A DNA stretch of 64,000 nucleotides, from contig JAQNBH010000008.1 in the NCBI GenBank assembly GCA_028752905.1, positions 3,524,025-3,588,024 on the forward strand, written 5' to 3'. Below, piece after piece: positions 32,701 to 46,200 of the stretch (position 1 is the first letter of the stretch; each line of letters begins with the position of its first letter). This stretch comes from Cladorhizidae sp. MBARI D1340-BT2 (taxonomy: Eukaryota > Porifera > Demospongiae > Poecilosclerida > Cladorhizidae). Made by a program: the position numbers and the translations under genes. The notes under the pieces were generated by a model. The model searched no databases. It saw only the letters and a program-made list of their open reading frames with translations, and was not told where the DNA came from.

Positions 32701-35700
32701 TTTGAGATCAAGTGGGCTGACTATCTCAGTGTTAATGGGTTTTTGTTTGACTATGCAGAGAAATCTTCGCCTAGTGATTATGCATCGTAAGTCACGCAAC
32801 CCACATCCTCTTGGTATTCTGTGACCACTAATATATGTTGGCTTTACTGACCTCTTATTCTCTACCCCTCACTGTCTCTGTGTTCCTTACACCTCCCACT
32901 TCTTCCACTTTTATAATTTTTGTCGTGAAAATCTCCACTTCCCAATCTCCTCTTCCTTCCCTCCCTTGTAGTGGTATCACCACGGTGATGAGAGTGGTGC
33001 AACATCCTGCAGATTTCCTCCCCAATCCTCGTCGCTACATCTCCAACTATAGCCTTGTCCACTCCATAGTTCATAGCTTCACCCCAGCTAACAGTGAGAT
33101 CTTCATTGGAACTCAAAACATTAACTCCTCACCAATGCAAGGTGTCCAAGTTAACAGAAACAAAGTTCCTATCCCAGCTTTCAACTCGGTGGAGCCAATA
33201 TATTCCACTCCATACACTGTATACAAGATCCCACAGCAGCTGATGCTGTATTGGAACTCGTTCAAGGACAACCCTGAGCTGAAGATAGCTGATCCAAACA
33301 TGTTTGTGCCAGACAGAACTCACTTGGTCCCTGCTCCCATGTCCAACCTGACAGCCCCTCAGCCCCTCTCTGGGACAACAACAGAGGCCTGGGTGTTCCC
33401 TGACACAAAAAGCTTCTACGAGCCTAAAGTGAACTTGATGTGTGAATTGAAGACGGCAAACGCAGAGAAGTTCGCTCTCTGGGAAGGTGAGGGGATAGGC
33501 TATCAATCCTGTAACACTGATGTAGGCCTGCACACACTTTTATTTTCTTGGAAAAGGGAACCGATTAGAAGGCAATATTATGTATATATATATATGGACT
33601 GCACCTTGACCTCTGATATTGCAATCATAATGTCAAATGCTGGGCGATGCCTGCATATACCGTATGGTTACTAATACTTGAGTAGAATGCATCCTTAAAT
33701 TGAATATGCACTCGATTAGACTATGCACCATTTACTATCTCAAAATAAATAGAATGCATCCTCGATTAGAACTGACACCAGTGGGAAGTATGAAAACTCC
33801 AGAGAAGATGCTGTCTGGAGTGGGGGGAAGAAGCTCGGCAACCTGTCACTACTGAAGTGATAATCACATCCTTCAAAACTTGCAGCATTTCAGTCAAGAC
33901 AAGTGGGTCACATGATGACAGCCTTTGCTGTTTAGGGTCTGGGCAATTAGCAGAAAGTGCTGAAGCTAACATCACCTGCCGAGATGGCCAAACTCCACAG
34001 AAAAAGGGGAAGGCACTGCCGGTGAAGGAGGGATGAAGCTGACTAGGAAGAAGATGAAACTAGAATAAAAGATGATGGCTAGAGCTTGTTGAGATCGGCT
34101 GATCTCATGCAACTATTGTGCACAAGTCTGTTGGTCATTTTGAAATAATAGAGCATGCCCTAGCTCAATGTATTATTTGATGGTGCACTCTATTGTTTCA
34201 ACATGACCAACAGATGTGCGCACAATAGTTCTTAAACAGGTGACTATTATTGATAGTAGTAGTGTTTGTACTCCAACCGCCTCTAGCCTAGTTTAATCGA
34301 ATATACCTTTCGTCTAGTTTTAGTTTTTCATATATAGTCTGCTTCGTCCCTTATAATTGAGGGTGCATTTTATTCGAGTGTGTATTCTAATTGACAAAAT
34401 ACGGTGAGTTTGTCCATGAGATCCTGGTGAACATGAAGTTGCTCTGTCTTGCTTGTGACATAGTGGGACGCAAATATGATTCTATGCAATGTGCACGAAA
34501 TGATTGTTCGCTGGTGCAGTTCATACGTGGCATGAATAACACGAAATGTGCATGTGCCTCCTAATGACCACACCCACATATTTAATAATGTATTGTATGT
34601 TGGCCGGCCAAAGCTGGACTGGCCAGACCATCTGTGCTGCCCCTGACAGGAGGAGATGAATTAAGATTAACAAGAACATTAAAGTCCATCTGTGGGAGTT
34701 TGGCTTATGGTCTCATTATTACATCATTATTGCACCATGATTAATTCATCATTACAACATCAATGCACCATGATTAATTCATCATTACATCATCAATGCA
34801 CCATGATTAATTCATCATTACATCATCAATTCGCTATGATTAATTCATCATTACATCATCAATGCACCATGATTAATTCATCATTATTCATTATATTATT
34901 TCCCATTGCACCTCTTCCTTCATAGCTCTCTCCCGAATGTATGTGGAAGTGGTCTCCACAAAGCTCCGCCCCATTCTCTACAGTGCTAGCGTGATTGGAT
35001 ACACAGCATCAGTAACTTCTACTCCACGAGGGGTCCAGCTCAGCCTGGGGGGACTCAGTGATGAAGACATCATCTTAAGACTTATCAACACTGTCATGAG
35101 AAGTGAGAGGCTGGCAATATCGTATTGTCCATGATGTTTATTAAGGATAGTTCACAGAGTGGTTTTGATAGAACATGACTGAGTGGGAAATTCTTATGAC
35201 ATGATTTGATTTAGTGATCTATTAGAAACACCAGATGATGCAACAAAAGGTGTAACTAGCCTATTATGAAGTAGCTCATAGTTTCTGCAGTATATTCCTT
35301 CAAGGCTGGTCCACAATATGCCAGTTGCACTGATGATGCGACACGATGCAATGTGGCGTATCAATTATTCATTTAGCCACCAATATTGTGAACGTGAAAA
35401 TGGTATGCATCACATCGCATCGCATTGCATTATTTAAATCCATGCAAGTGGCTGTTGCAAAGCATCACATTCCCATGTTTGATTTGAGGTTTCATCGTAT
35501 CATGTAATGAAAGCTTAATCAGGTTCAGGTCTTCCTCACTTGAACATCGACAGTCAATTCTCAATTGCCAAAAAGTGCAACTCAATTTTGAATAAAGGGT
35601 GTGCTAAAAAATTAAGTTCATAATTGGATGTTAAAATTCAATTTCAATGTGCGCTGAAGGAGAGTCATTGTTGTTATTGTGAAACCTCAAAGTGGTGTGA

Positions 35701-38700
35701 TGTGATGTGATGAATATAGTCACATATGTGATGCGAACATGTGAATCAGCCTTAATTCCTGCAGTACTATCAATAGCCTAACCTTGTAGCACTGTTTTAG
35801 TCAATTAGTGTTTTGTTAGAGGTATATATTACACAGTCCTGTTGTTATTGTCCGTGTTTCCCTCTCTAGCTCTGACCTGTCCTGTCATAATCTTTCAGCA
35901 TTCTGTGTTGTATATATATTCCAAATATATTTCTATTCCCTAGCACTTGTGAACGAGAATGATATTCTGAGAGATGATGTAACATTTAGACTGGCAGTCA
36001 ATGGCATCTACAATGAACTCTTTGGCTTTAACTACACCGTTCAACCTTATTTGTATACCTACAGTTACATACAGAGGTAAACCCTATATCAGTATATTAA
36101 TAATATACTATAGTTACATACATAGGTAAACCCTTTATCAGTATATTAATAATATACTATAGTTATATACACGGGTAAACCCTTTATCAGTATGTTAATA
36201 ATATACTACCTTTACATACAGAGGTAAACCCTTTATCAGTATGTTAATAATATACTATCTTTACATACAGAGGTAAACCCTTTATCAGTATGTTAATAAT
36301 ATACTATAGTTGTACCATAGTTACATACAGAGGTAAACCTTTTATCAGTATATTATGCTAATAATATACTATAGTTACATACAGAGGTAAACCGTTTATC
36401 AGTATGTTAATAGTATTCTATAAAACCTGGTATATAGGCAGTCGTCTACCCAGAATTCTTGAGAATGGAGAGGGTTCTTTTCTAGCAATTCAGGTACTCC
36501 TAGTTGTCAAAGCCTTTAATTGTTAACCACACCAATTAAATAATTGTAGACTACAAGTATTTTCCTAAAAACAATTTTCTTGAAGCAACCCAGTGCTGGA
36601 TCCAGAGTGGGTTATGTATTCTTTCTTGTGGTGTAAAGGCTGATTAACAATAACATGCTCGCCCATCATATTGCACTGTATTGTATTGTATTGTCCTATT
36701 GTATTGTATTGTCATATTGTGAACCAGTAGTGATATGATGATACAATAGTATATGACAATACTAAACAATATGACATGATGAAATAGGATCTATTTCCAT
36801 TCCAGCATTGAGCGCTAAGAATCTGACGCAAAATGCTAGAATTTATCAGTTCTTTAGCTTCAAGTAAACATTATAGCATTTGTGGACATGACAAAGCTCA
36901 TTTGGGCACTGAAGACCTCCTCCTGCTTGTGGCAGGTACCTGATAAAACTACATGATGAAGAACAATGTAACAGGTGGTAAGTGAAATTGAAAGTGTCTA
37001 TCCCATCTAGTAGCTTTGCAATTAGCTCTGAGTATAGCAGTTTTATAAGTATTATTACTAGCTTGTGAGAGTAAAGATACATGTAGCTAGCTAGCTAATT
37101 AGCTGGTTATTAGCAGTAAAGTAGCGATAACTTGCTAGCTGATATAGTGTAAATTAGCAACGTTACATTGCTATAGCAGAATAACTTCTCGTCCACAACC
37201 AGTATACTCCACACATATGGATATCAAATTCATATATCTGGTAAATAATGGAAAAGAGTATAAGGCCTCATCTAAGTTCTGTTGAAAAATGATAGAGTGC
37301 ATGAAAGCAATATCCAATAACACAAATAGCAATGTTGTGTTTTGGTCATACAAAAACCTACAGTGTGGATTGAATATTGAGTAGGTAGTAACATTAATAT
37401 GTTTCCTTTGTCTCAAGTACCTTAGCTACTTAGTCGTGTTTGTATTTTGTCAACCAATAATGGCTGACCAATAATGGCTGAATGCAATAGATATTGCAAA
37501 AATAACTACACTAACCTAATCAACTCGAAATTGTCATCTCTCGATGTTTGGACTAGATGCTCTACAAGAATAAAAAACTAATATTGATTAAATAAAACGA
37601 CAAAGCTTCCCAGATGCAAAAGTAATAACCACAGATATATATTTGCAGCAAATCAGATACATGGTGATGATATTCCGGTTAAAGTGGATCCAGGCACTGG
37701 AAAACCTAAGATAGGTAGAATGTGGTCCTATGTAAAAAGATGGACGACCACATGATGATTTATCACCTGTTGCTGCCTGTTATTTTTATAGCCAAGATCA
37801 CAAAGGTATCAGACCAGAGGAGCATCTACATTTTACAGGCACTTTTCACGCAGATGGCTATGCTAAATTATATATAAGTGATGATAATCGATAGGCAACA
37901 ATTGAGGAAGCTGCATTTTGGCACATATATACAAGACGTAAAAGATAATGATATTCATATTTGTGGGCGGTGTGCAGCCACATAAACCTGATCACAATGT
38001 TTATAAAATTCCACAATATGTGGTTTCTAGGGATTTTAGTCAATTTTTGACTTGATATAAATATTTAACTGAAGCTGGTACAATTTTTTTTAACTCTCAC
38101 AGCAATCCAGTGGTAAGAGGGTTAATATAACCAGCAAACATTTAAAGTTGGTTACCGTAGTGTTCATGTTCCCAAACACTATGTGCATGCTTGTAGATAT
38201 AGCAGTTAGCTTCTACACTTAATGAAGGTTGCAACCATCTTATTTTCAAAAGTGATAAGTCTGAAGTGTGAAGTAATGCACCAAAGTTCAGTAGTGACTG
38301 ATTATCATTATCAAGTGCACTGAATTGGATATGGTTAAGTAACACACATAAAAGATCCACTACAGTTAGTACAAGTTTATAGACGCTCATCAATGTTGGG
38401 GTGAAATCCTCTTAAGTATACTTCCACAGCTGTTTAAGGGCTATGGCTAGCACCTACCTTTCAGGGTTGGAAGGTGCAATTTTTAATTTGGGAGACAAGA
38501 CTCATGAGGTGGGAAGGGAGGGAGGAGTCAACCAATTGACTTTATTTTTGGTTATTTAAACTGCAAATAAGGTCTTGTGTCTAGCAGTTTAAAGGTTAAC
38601 AAATGTTATGTTCAGGATCTTGAAACTAATTAACTTTTCTACTGACTGAGTTGTGGTTCATGATCAGTTCTGGATTCCAGAAGAGGCTGTGTGTAATAAA

Positions 38701-40243
38701 AAGTAATGTATGAACATTATGTTCACTTTGTTAATAATTTATTTGTAAGAGAGCTTTATTTTATGCTAGGTAGTCAACTTTCTGATAACTTTCTCCCTGC
38801 CAGGTGAACCATATCAATAACAACCTTTTCCTTTCCCAAAAAGGGAAGTTAGAACAAAATCAGTTGCTAAGAGAAGCTTCCAGACCTGATGGCTGCAGTA
38901 TCTAAGGTGCTGTAATATAAACCATTTGCACTAGATCTAGTTCAGGAAAGAAACTGCATAGGCCGCATTCATCTCTGAAGGCTTCTCTGATTTGGAGAAT
39001 GCAACAATGAAGTCTGTTGCTCATGATTAAGCAAATGCCACAAGGAAACAGCAATGAAGTTATGCCATTCACAATGCTAATTAGCAGTTTTGGTTCCAAC
39101 CACATCAGAAAGATAAGCTAGACTGCCAGTGCTTATTGAAGGCACTCACCACATTGTGGAGTTTGTTGATTGATGAGGCATATTTATGTGACTTTCTTAA
39201 TGAACAACTTAAAATTTGTTTCTCTGCATTTCAACAGATGCTATTGCCTTCATCTGAAATGCTAGCATAGGACTCATGAGACTGATATGAGTATTAACAC
39301 CTCCTTATTCCCGGCCAAAACATCGAGAAACAGATTTTAATTTGATTATTGAGAAATTCATTATGTTCACTGCAAGTTCATTTAAAATTATGTCTCCCGA
39401 TAGCTTCTAGATTTGTAATTTCATAGCACTCATTGTCATCGAAAGGGTCATATTCCAATTTTATCCAGATAACATTAAGGGTGAGGATGACAAATAGATT
39501 GTTGATTGGATGAAGAGAAAATAGATACTGCAAATCCAGAAAACTAACGATAAACTTGTTCTCAATGAACTCTCAGTTGACATAACAACATTACAATAAC
39601 CTTCTCAATAATGAACTTGAAATTGTATTCTCTCGACGTTTCTACTAGATGCTCTAGCCTGATGAAGGATGGAGCATTTGGTCAAACATCGAGAGAGTAC
39701 AATTTCAAGTTGATTATTAAGAAGGTTATTGTGATAAACTTGTTAGTGAACTTAACAATTGGAATGTTTTCTCTAGAAAATTAAAACAGTGTCAAAATTC
39801 TTAGATGCTTGTGTGTACAAAAAAGTGGCCATCCATGCCACCAATTCTCGATCGTCTTTTACTTAGAGATGTTTCTCTCACTCTAGATGAAGGCAGGAGC
39901 TGCTTGCAACTCAAGCGGCCAGTAAGAGGTTTAAAGGAAATGTTTGGGGGGGGGGGGGGGGGTTGCTTCATTTTGGTATATTTTTGTTGGATGCCCTCCA
40001 ACTCTTTAGGTGTTCTTATATAAACAAGATCCAACATTGCTGCATGATTCTTGCATCAATGGGTACAATTCCTAATAGCTTATTGAATTTTGTATTTAAC
40101 AATCAGAGCTGTTTTAAAATAATATTTTTTGAAAGTAGACTAAAGTAGACTACATATTAAATGTGTAGCTTAATAATGACAACATAAATAATAAATGATA
40201 ATGATGATGATGATGATGATGATAATGAGGAGGAGGAGGAGGA

Positions 40244-40274
<31 letters not shown>

Positions 40275-43200
40275 GAGGAGGAGGAGGAGGAGGAGGAGGA
40301 GGAGGAGGAGGAGGAGGAGGAGGAGGAGGAGGAGGAGGAGGAGGAGGAGGAGGAGGAGGAGGAGGAGGAGGAGGAGGAGGAGGAGGAGGAGGAGGAGGAG
40401 GAGGAGGAGGAGGAGGAGGAGGAGGAGGAGGAGGAGGAGGAGGAGGAGGAGGAGGAGGAGGAGGAGGAGGAGGAGGAGGAGGAGGAGGAGGAGGAGGAGG
40501 AGGAGGAGGAGGAGGAGGAGGAGGAGGAGGAGGAGGAGGAGGAGGAGGAGGAGGAGGAGGAGGAGGAGGAGGAGGAGGAGGAGGAGGAGGAGGAGGAGGA
40601 GGAGGAGGAGGAGGAGGAGGAGGAGGAGGAGGAGGAGGAGGAGGAGGAGGAGGAGGAGGAGGAGGAGGAGGAGGAGGAGGAGGAGGAGGAGGAGGAGGAG
40701 GAGGAGGAGGAGGAGGAGGAGGAGGAGGAGGAGGAGGAGGAGGAGGAGGAGGAGGAGGAGGAGGAGGAGGAGGAGGAGGAGGAGGAGGAGGAGGAGGAGG
40801 AGGAGGAGGAGGAGGAGGAGGAGGAGGAGGAGGAGGAGGAGGAGGAGGAGGAGGAGGAGGAGGAGGAGGAGGAGGAGGAGGAGGAGGAGGAGGAGGAGGA
40901 GGAGGAGGAGGAGGAGGAGGAGGAGGAGGAGGAGGAGGAGGAGGAGGAGGAGGAGGAGGAGGAGGAGGAGGAGGAGGAGGAGGAGGAGGAGGAGGAGGAG
41001 GAGGAGGAGGAGGAGGAGGAGGAGGAGGAGGAGGAGGAGGAGGAGGAGGAGGAGGAGGAGGAGGAGGAGGAGGAGGAGGAGGAGGAGGAGGAGGAGGAGG
41101 AGGAGGAGGAGGAGGAGGAGGAGGAGGAGGAGGAGGAGGAGGAGGAGGAGGAGGAGGAGGAGGAGGAGGAGGAGGAGGAGGAGGAGGAGGAGGAGGAGGA
41201 GGAGGAGGAGGAGGAGGAGGAGGAGGAGGAGGAGGAGGAGGAGGAGGAGGAGGAGGAGGAGGAGGAGGAGGAGGAGGAGGAGGAGGAGGAGGAGGAGGAG
41301 GAGGAGGAGGAGGAGGAGGAGGAGGAGGAGGAGGAGGAGGAGGAGGAGGAGGAGGAGGAGGAGGAGGAGGAGGAGGAGGAGGAGGAGGAGGAGGAGGAGG
41401 AGGAGGAGGAGGAGGAGGAGGAGGAGGAGGAGGAGGAGGAGGAGGAGGAGGAGGAGGAGGAGGAGGAGGAGGAGGAGGAGGAGGAGGAGGAGGAGGAGGA
41501 GGAGGAGGAGGAGGAGGAGGAGGAGGAGGAGGAGGAGGAGGAGGAGGAGGAGGAGGAGGAGGAGGAGGAGGAGGAGGAGGAGGAGGAGGAGGAGGAGGAG
41601 GAGGAGGAGGAGGAGGAGGAGGAGGAGGAGGAGGAGGAGGAGGAGGAGGAGGAGGAGGAGGAGGAGGAGGAGGAGGAGGAGGAGGAGGAGGAGGAGGAGG
41701 AGGAGGAGGAGGAGGAGGAGGAGGAGGAGGAGGAGGAGGAGGAGGAGGAGGAGGAGGAGGAGGAGGAGGAGGAGGAGGAGGAGGAGGAGGAGGAGGAGGA
41801 GGAGGAGGAGGAGGAGGAGGAGGAGGAGGAGGAGGAGGAGGAGGAGGAGGAGGAGGAGGAGGAGGAGGAGGAGGAGGAGGAGGAGGAGGAGGAGGAGGAG
41901 GAGGAGGAGGAGGAGGAGGAGGAGGAGGAGGAGGAGGAGGAGGAGGAGTCCCACTGGGTTCTATATTTTATAACTGGTTTGTTCTCAATAGCTGATGCTA
42001 TTGGTAGGTGTAGGACAACACTTTCTATGGTGGGAATGAATACTCTTTCTGTGGTGGCTGTGCATGATGCTTTCTTTTGAACTAATCATTCCTCAAATTA
42101 TTGGATCTAATCTCCTCATAGAGCTGTTGTCAACCTAACTACAATCTGCCTAAACTCAGTGTCATATTGATCTAAGCAATCTGTACTGACTGATGGTGTG
42201 CATTTTTCCAAGAATGTAAATGACATCACTCAACTGACATCAAATTAATCTGATTTGTCAGTGACAATGAATACACAAATTTTCAGTACCTCTGAGTTCA
42301 TGAAGAAACAGTTTGATATTGCAATTATGAATGCATGTAAGATCAAGCCTCCTTTTGACTTCTCTATATCTTCTCAACCTTACAGCCTGCTATTAGATCG
42401 GCCATATTGGACCAATGAAAATATTCTTTTGAATGTGTACAATCGACCTTTGACGACTGTGTTGAACTTTGGGAGCTCTTCTCTCTTGAGAAACATGAAT
42501 GTTGTTTGCCTGGTGCATGGGAGCACTAGTACAGCAATAGTAAGTTTTTGTGAAAAGCATGGTAAAGTGATTGCATATATATATGATAGTGTAGTGTATA
42601 TAGCACTTTGTGCTTTGACCTCACATTTCAAAATGACATATGCCAAAAACTCACACAAAAAGCCATATCATAATGTGGAGGGTTAGCAGTTGAGTTTGGA
42701 GAGAAGAGTTGATCAAATAATGAACATACTTTAATTTACAGTCATTTTGATCTTTTTAATAACACAAAACAGATCTCATATCCTAGGCTACAATAATCAC
42801 ATTCCATGCACAGAGATGACTAAATAAGTATTACATTTTACAGCCACAACACTGACATCACATCTGACATCACATCTGACATCACATCTGACAATTCGGT
42901 AGTGTAGCAACCATGGGGGCTCCGGGGGCTGGCGCACCCGTAGAATTCTTAACAAACTAAATAGTGTGATGTGAAAGCTTACACTTTTCCCCCGCAGCAC
43001 ACGTGACGCATACTTCACTTTTGGCGGCACACGCGCTGTCTGCACTATGCACGCGGCTGGGCCAAATTAAAAGGAAGTGTGTGTTTAATAAAGAGTATTT
43101 GCACTTGGGAACGTGGAGTCTATATTAGCAGGCAGAGTTGCCGTGTGATCCCCTGAGTTCCAGTATGCACCAGCAGAAACTAAACTTGGCTCCCATTGGA

Positions 43201-46200
43201 GGAGGCCGTAATAAACCCACAGGTACATTCTGTTAGCATACTCGAGCAATAATTAACTATTTAACCCCTGACAGGTGGACTTTCATCCTCACACAGAGTC
43301 TTACCCTGAAACTGCATCCAGCTGTTCTTCAAGTGAACGTGCGTGCATATGTCCATGCTGCACAGATCCTTGAGATTCCTATCATCCATTAGAGGAGGTT
43401 AGGGGTTGTGGTATGTGCCATGTTCACCATGTTCAAGGGCATGGTGTGCACTTCTAGTCGATGTAGTTCATGTCGCCATGCTCAATCCAAAGGGTTTATT
43501 TAGCTTTCCGAAGAATTGCAAATCTGCTTTTGTGAATGATGGATTTAAGAACTTTAAAAAAAGCTATTAGAAAGATGTCGCGAACACAAAAACAGTGCTA
43601 TGCACACTGAAGCTGTCATGAAGTTAGCTGCAATCCAGAGTATGTCATGTCTCAAATTACACAATTACTGACAGACCAAAAGCACCATCAGGAAATGCTG
43701 ATGAAGTTACTTGGCAGCATTAAGTAGCTTGCTCGACAAGGGTAGCCATTACGTGGACATCAAGAGGATAATGAATCATTTCAAGGGAACCTTCACCAGC
43801 CCCTACTGCTTCAAGCAGCAGAATGTTCCGAGATGAAAACATGGCTTCTGAAACGTGAATACATCTCACCTGAGATCGTGAATACATCTCACCTGAGATC
43901 GTGAATGAGATAATTACAATCATGGGCTAACTTTTACTTCGAAAACTTCTCTCTGACATCAGAAGTTCTTTGTGGTACTCTATCCTGGCTGATGAAGCCA
44001 CTGATGTGTCACATCATGAGCAACTATCACTATCTATTCGATGAGTGGAAGATGACTTTGTGGTTAATGAAGACACACTTGGTCTCATGAAACTACCACA
44101 CAAAGGCTTCCACAATTTTTTCAGCCATAAACGATATACTTACCCGATGTTCTCTCCCTCTTTCTCAGTGCCATGGGCAGGCATTTGATGGTGCTTCTGC
44201 CATGAGTGGGCATAGAAGTGGAGTGCAGGCATTAGTCAAAGCTGAAGCACCTCAAACACTCTTTGTTCACTGTCTTGCTCATTTGCTTAAAGGATGTTAA
44301 CAACACCTGTGACCTAATGAGAAATATAATGGAATTTATTTATAATTTGGTGCAGCTGATTCGATATTCTCCTAAGAGACTAACTTTATAGAAAGGAAGT
44401 GAGTATAAATAGTGGTGAATCTACACCATCTTTACGAATGCTTCGTCCTACCCGGTGGACAATCAGACATACCTCTATTGATAAGCATCATTCGTAATTA
44501 CAAAGTTTTGCAAGCAGCTTTGAATGAAATAGAGAAGGGATGAGATGAGTATGCAGCAAAGGCTAGTGGTTTACTATCGCGTATGGAGCAGTTTGAGACA
44601 TTTTTCTCCTTAAAATTGGCATATCAAGTATTTTCTGCTGCAGAGCAACTGTCAATCAGTTTGCAAGCAAAGGATTACACAGTTTGCTTCATTACTGTCT
44701 TCACATTTGCGCACGCTTCGCAATGAACAATGATTCAACATTTTTTACGAAGAGATTAAAAAAGCTAGCTTGGACCTGACAGATGAGCCTTATCTACCAT
44801 GGCATAGGAAAGTTCCCAAACGGTATGATGGAGGTGAGCCTGATCATCGGTATGCCAATCCTAAAGAGAGATATCGACAAGCATACTTTGAGGTTTTAGA
44901 ACTGACTGCTAGAGAGGTAGAAAGAAGGTTTGATCAGGCTGATCTCAAAATAGTAAAGGAAATAGAAGTGCTCCTGCTTAATTCTGCAAATGGGGAGGTT
45001 GTACAATCTCTACCTTCAACTGTTCTGGACTATGTAGGTAAAGATTTTGATCACGAACGCTTGAAGTGTCAGCTTTCTCTTATTCCTGACATGATCAAAA
45101 CAGCCACTGATGGAAGAAGTATCAACAAAGTTTTCCATATCAGAACTATTGCTGATACATGTATCAGGAAAAGAAGCAGCATTTACCGAGGCATGTTAAG
45201 TGAGGTTTTCAAACTACTAAAACTTATTTTTACATTTCCAGTCACCACGGCTACGGCAGAGAGGTCTTTTTTCTCCCTAAGACCAAAGACATTTCTGAAA
45301 AGCGAAATGACAGATTGCAGTTTGAATAACTTATTCCTAATGTATGTGCATAGCTTAAGAACAGATGAACTGGATTTAAAAGAATTTGCAAAACAATTTG
45401 TATGTGTCAACTCAAGGAGAATGAAATTTTTTAAGAAAGGTCACTTGTTTGGTCTTCTGTTGAATTGAAAGGAGTGCATATATACTAACTACGATAGATG
45501 TGATGACTTTGTAAGTATGTGTGTTTTATTTAGTTTAAACTGCAACTGTTACTAATTTATTTTAACATTCTTGGAGCCCCCTTCTTGGAGCCGCCATAGA
45601 TGAAAACATCTTCCTACACCACTGGACATAACATCTGACATCACATCTGACATCACATCCGACATCACATCTGACATCACATCCCTAACTGGCCAAGGTG
45701 ATAACGAAATAAAGTCCAGCAGAGGAAACACCCCAAACCATAGCAACCACACAGGATACCCCAAACCACTAATACCTAAAACATAATAACCACAGTAATT
45801 AATTATAAAGTAGTCCAACCATCGTTCTAAATATAGTTTATCCTGCGCTGGGTGTTCCATCACAATATCTATAATTATGATCATAAAATATTTTACCCTT
45901 ATACTTTGGCTGTCTAAATTTCATTTAGAAAGTGTTTAATCCTCTCAATGCAGCAGGTAGATCTCTAAAAGAGTTTGTTCTAATTATAGGTAACTGTAAC
46001 TTTTCCTACTTTGGTTGGCGGTAATGCTGTGACTCTGCACAAACCAAATAGTCCTCCATTTCGGTACATCAATATGAAATATTGAAATTTACTCTCAGCG
46101 ATCAGTTGCTCCACAGAACACTGTAAGATTGCGATTGTGGCTATCTCTGTGGGACCACAAACATGGCCAGTGCAGGGAGAGAGACAAGTGATCAAAAGAA

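Noticed and set aside
34692..34925. Open frame with repeated INSSLHHQCTM blocks
   Set aside because: It lies entirely in the 33-bp intronic minisatellite.
40170..41973. Reading frames of nearly 600 Arg or Leu residues on the two strands
   Set aside because: They are produced by the GGA repeat and have no other protein features.
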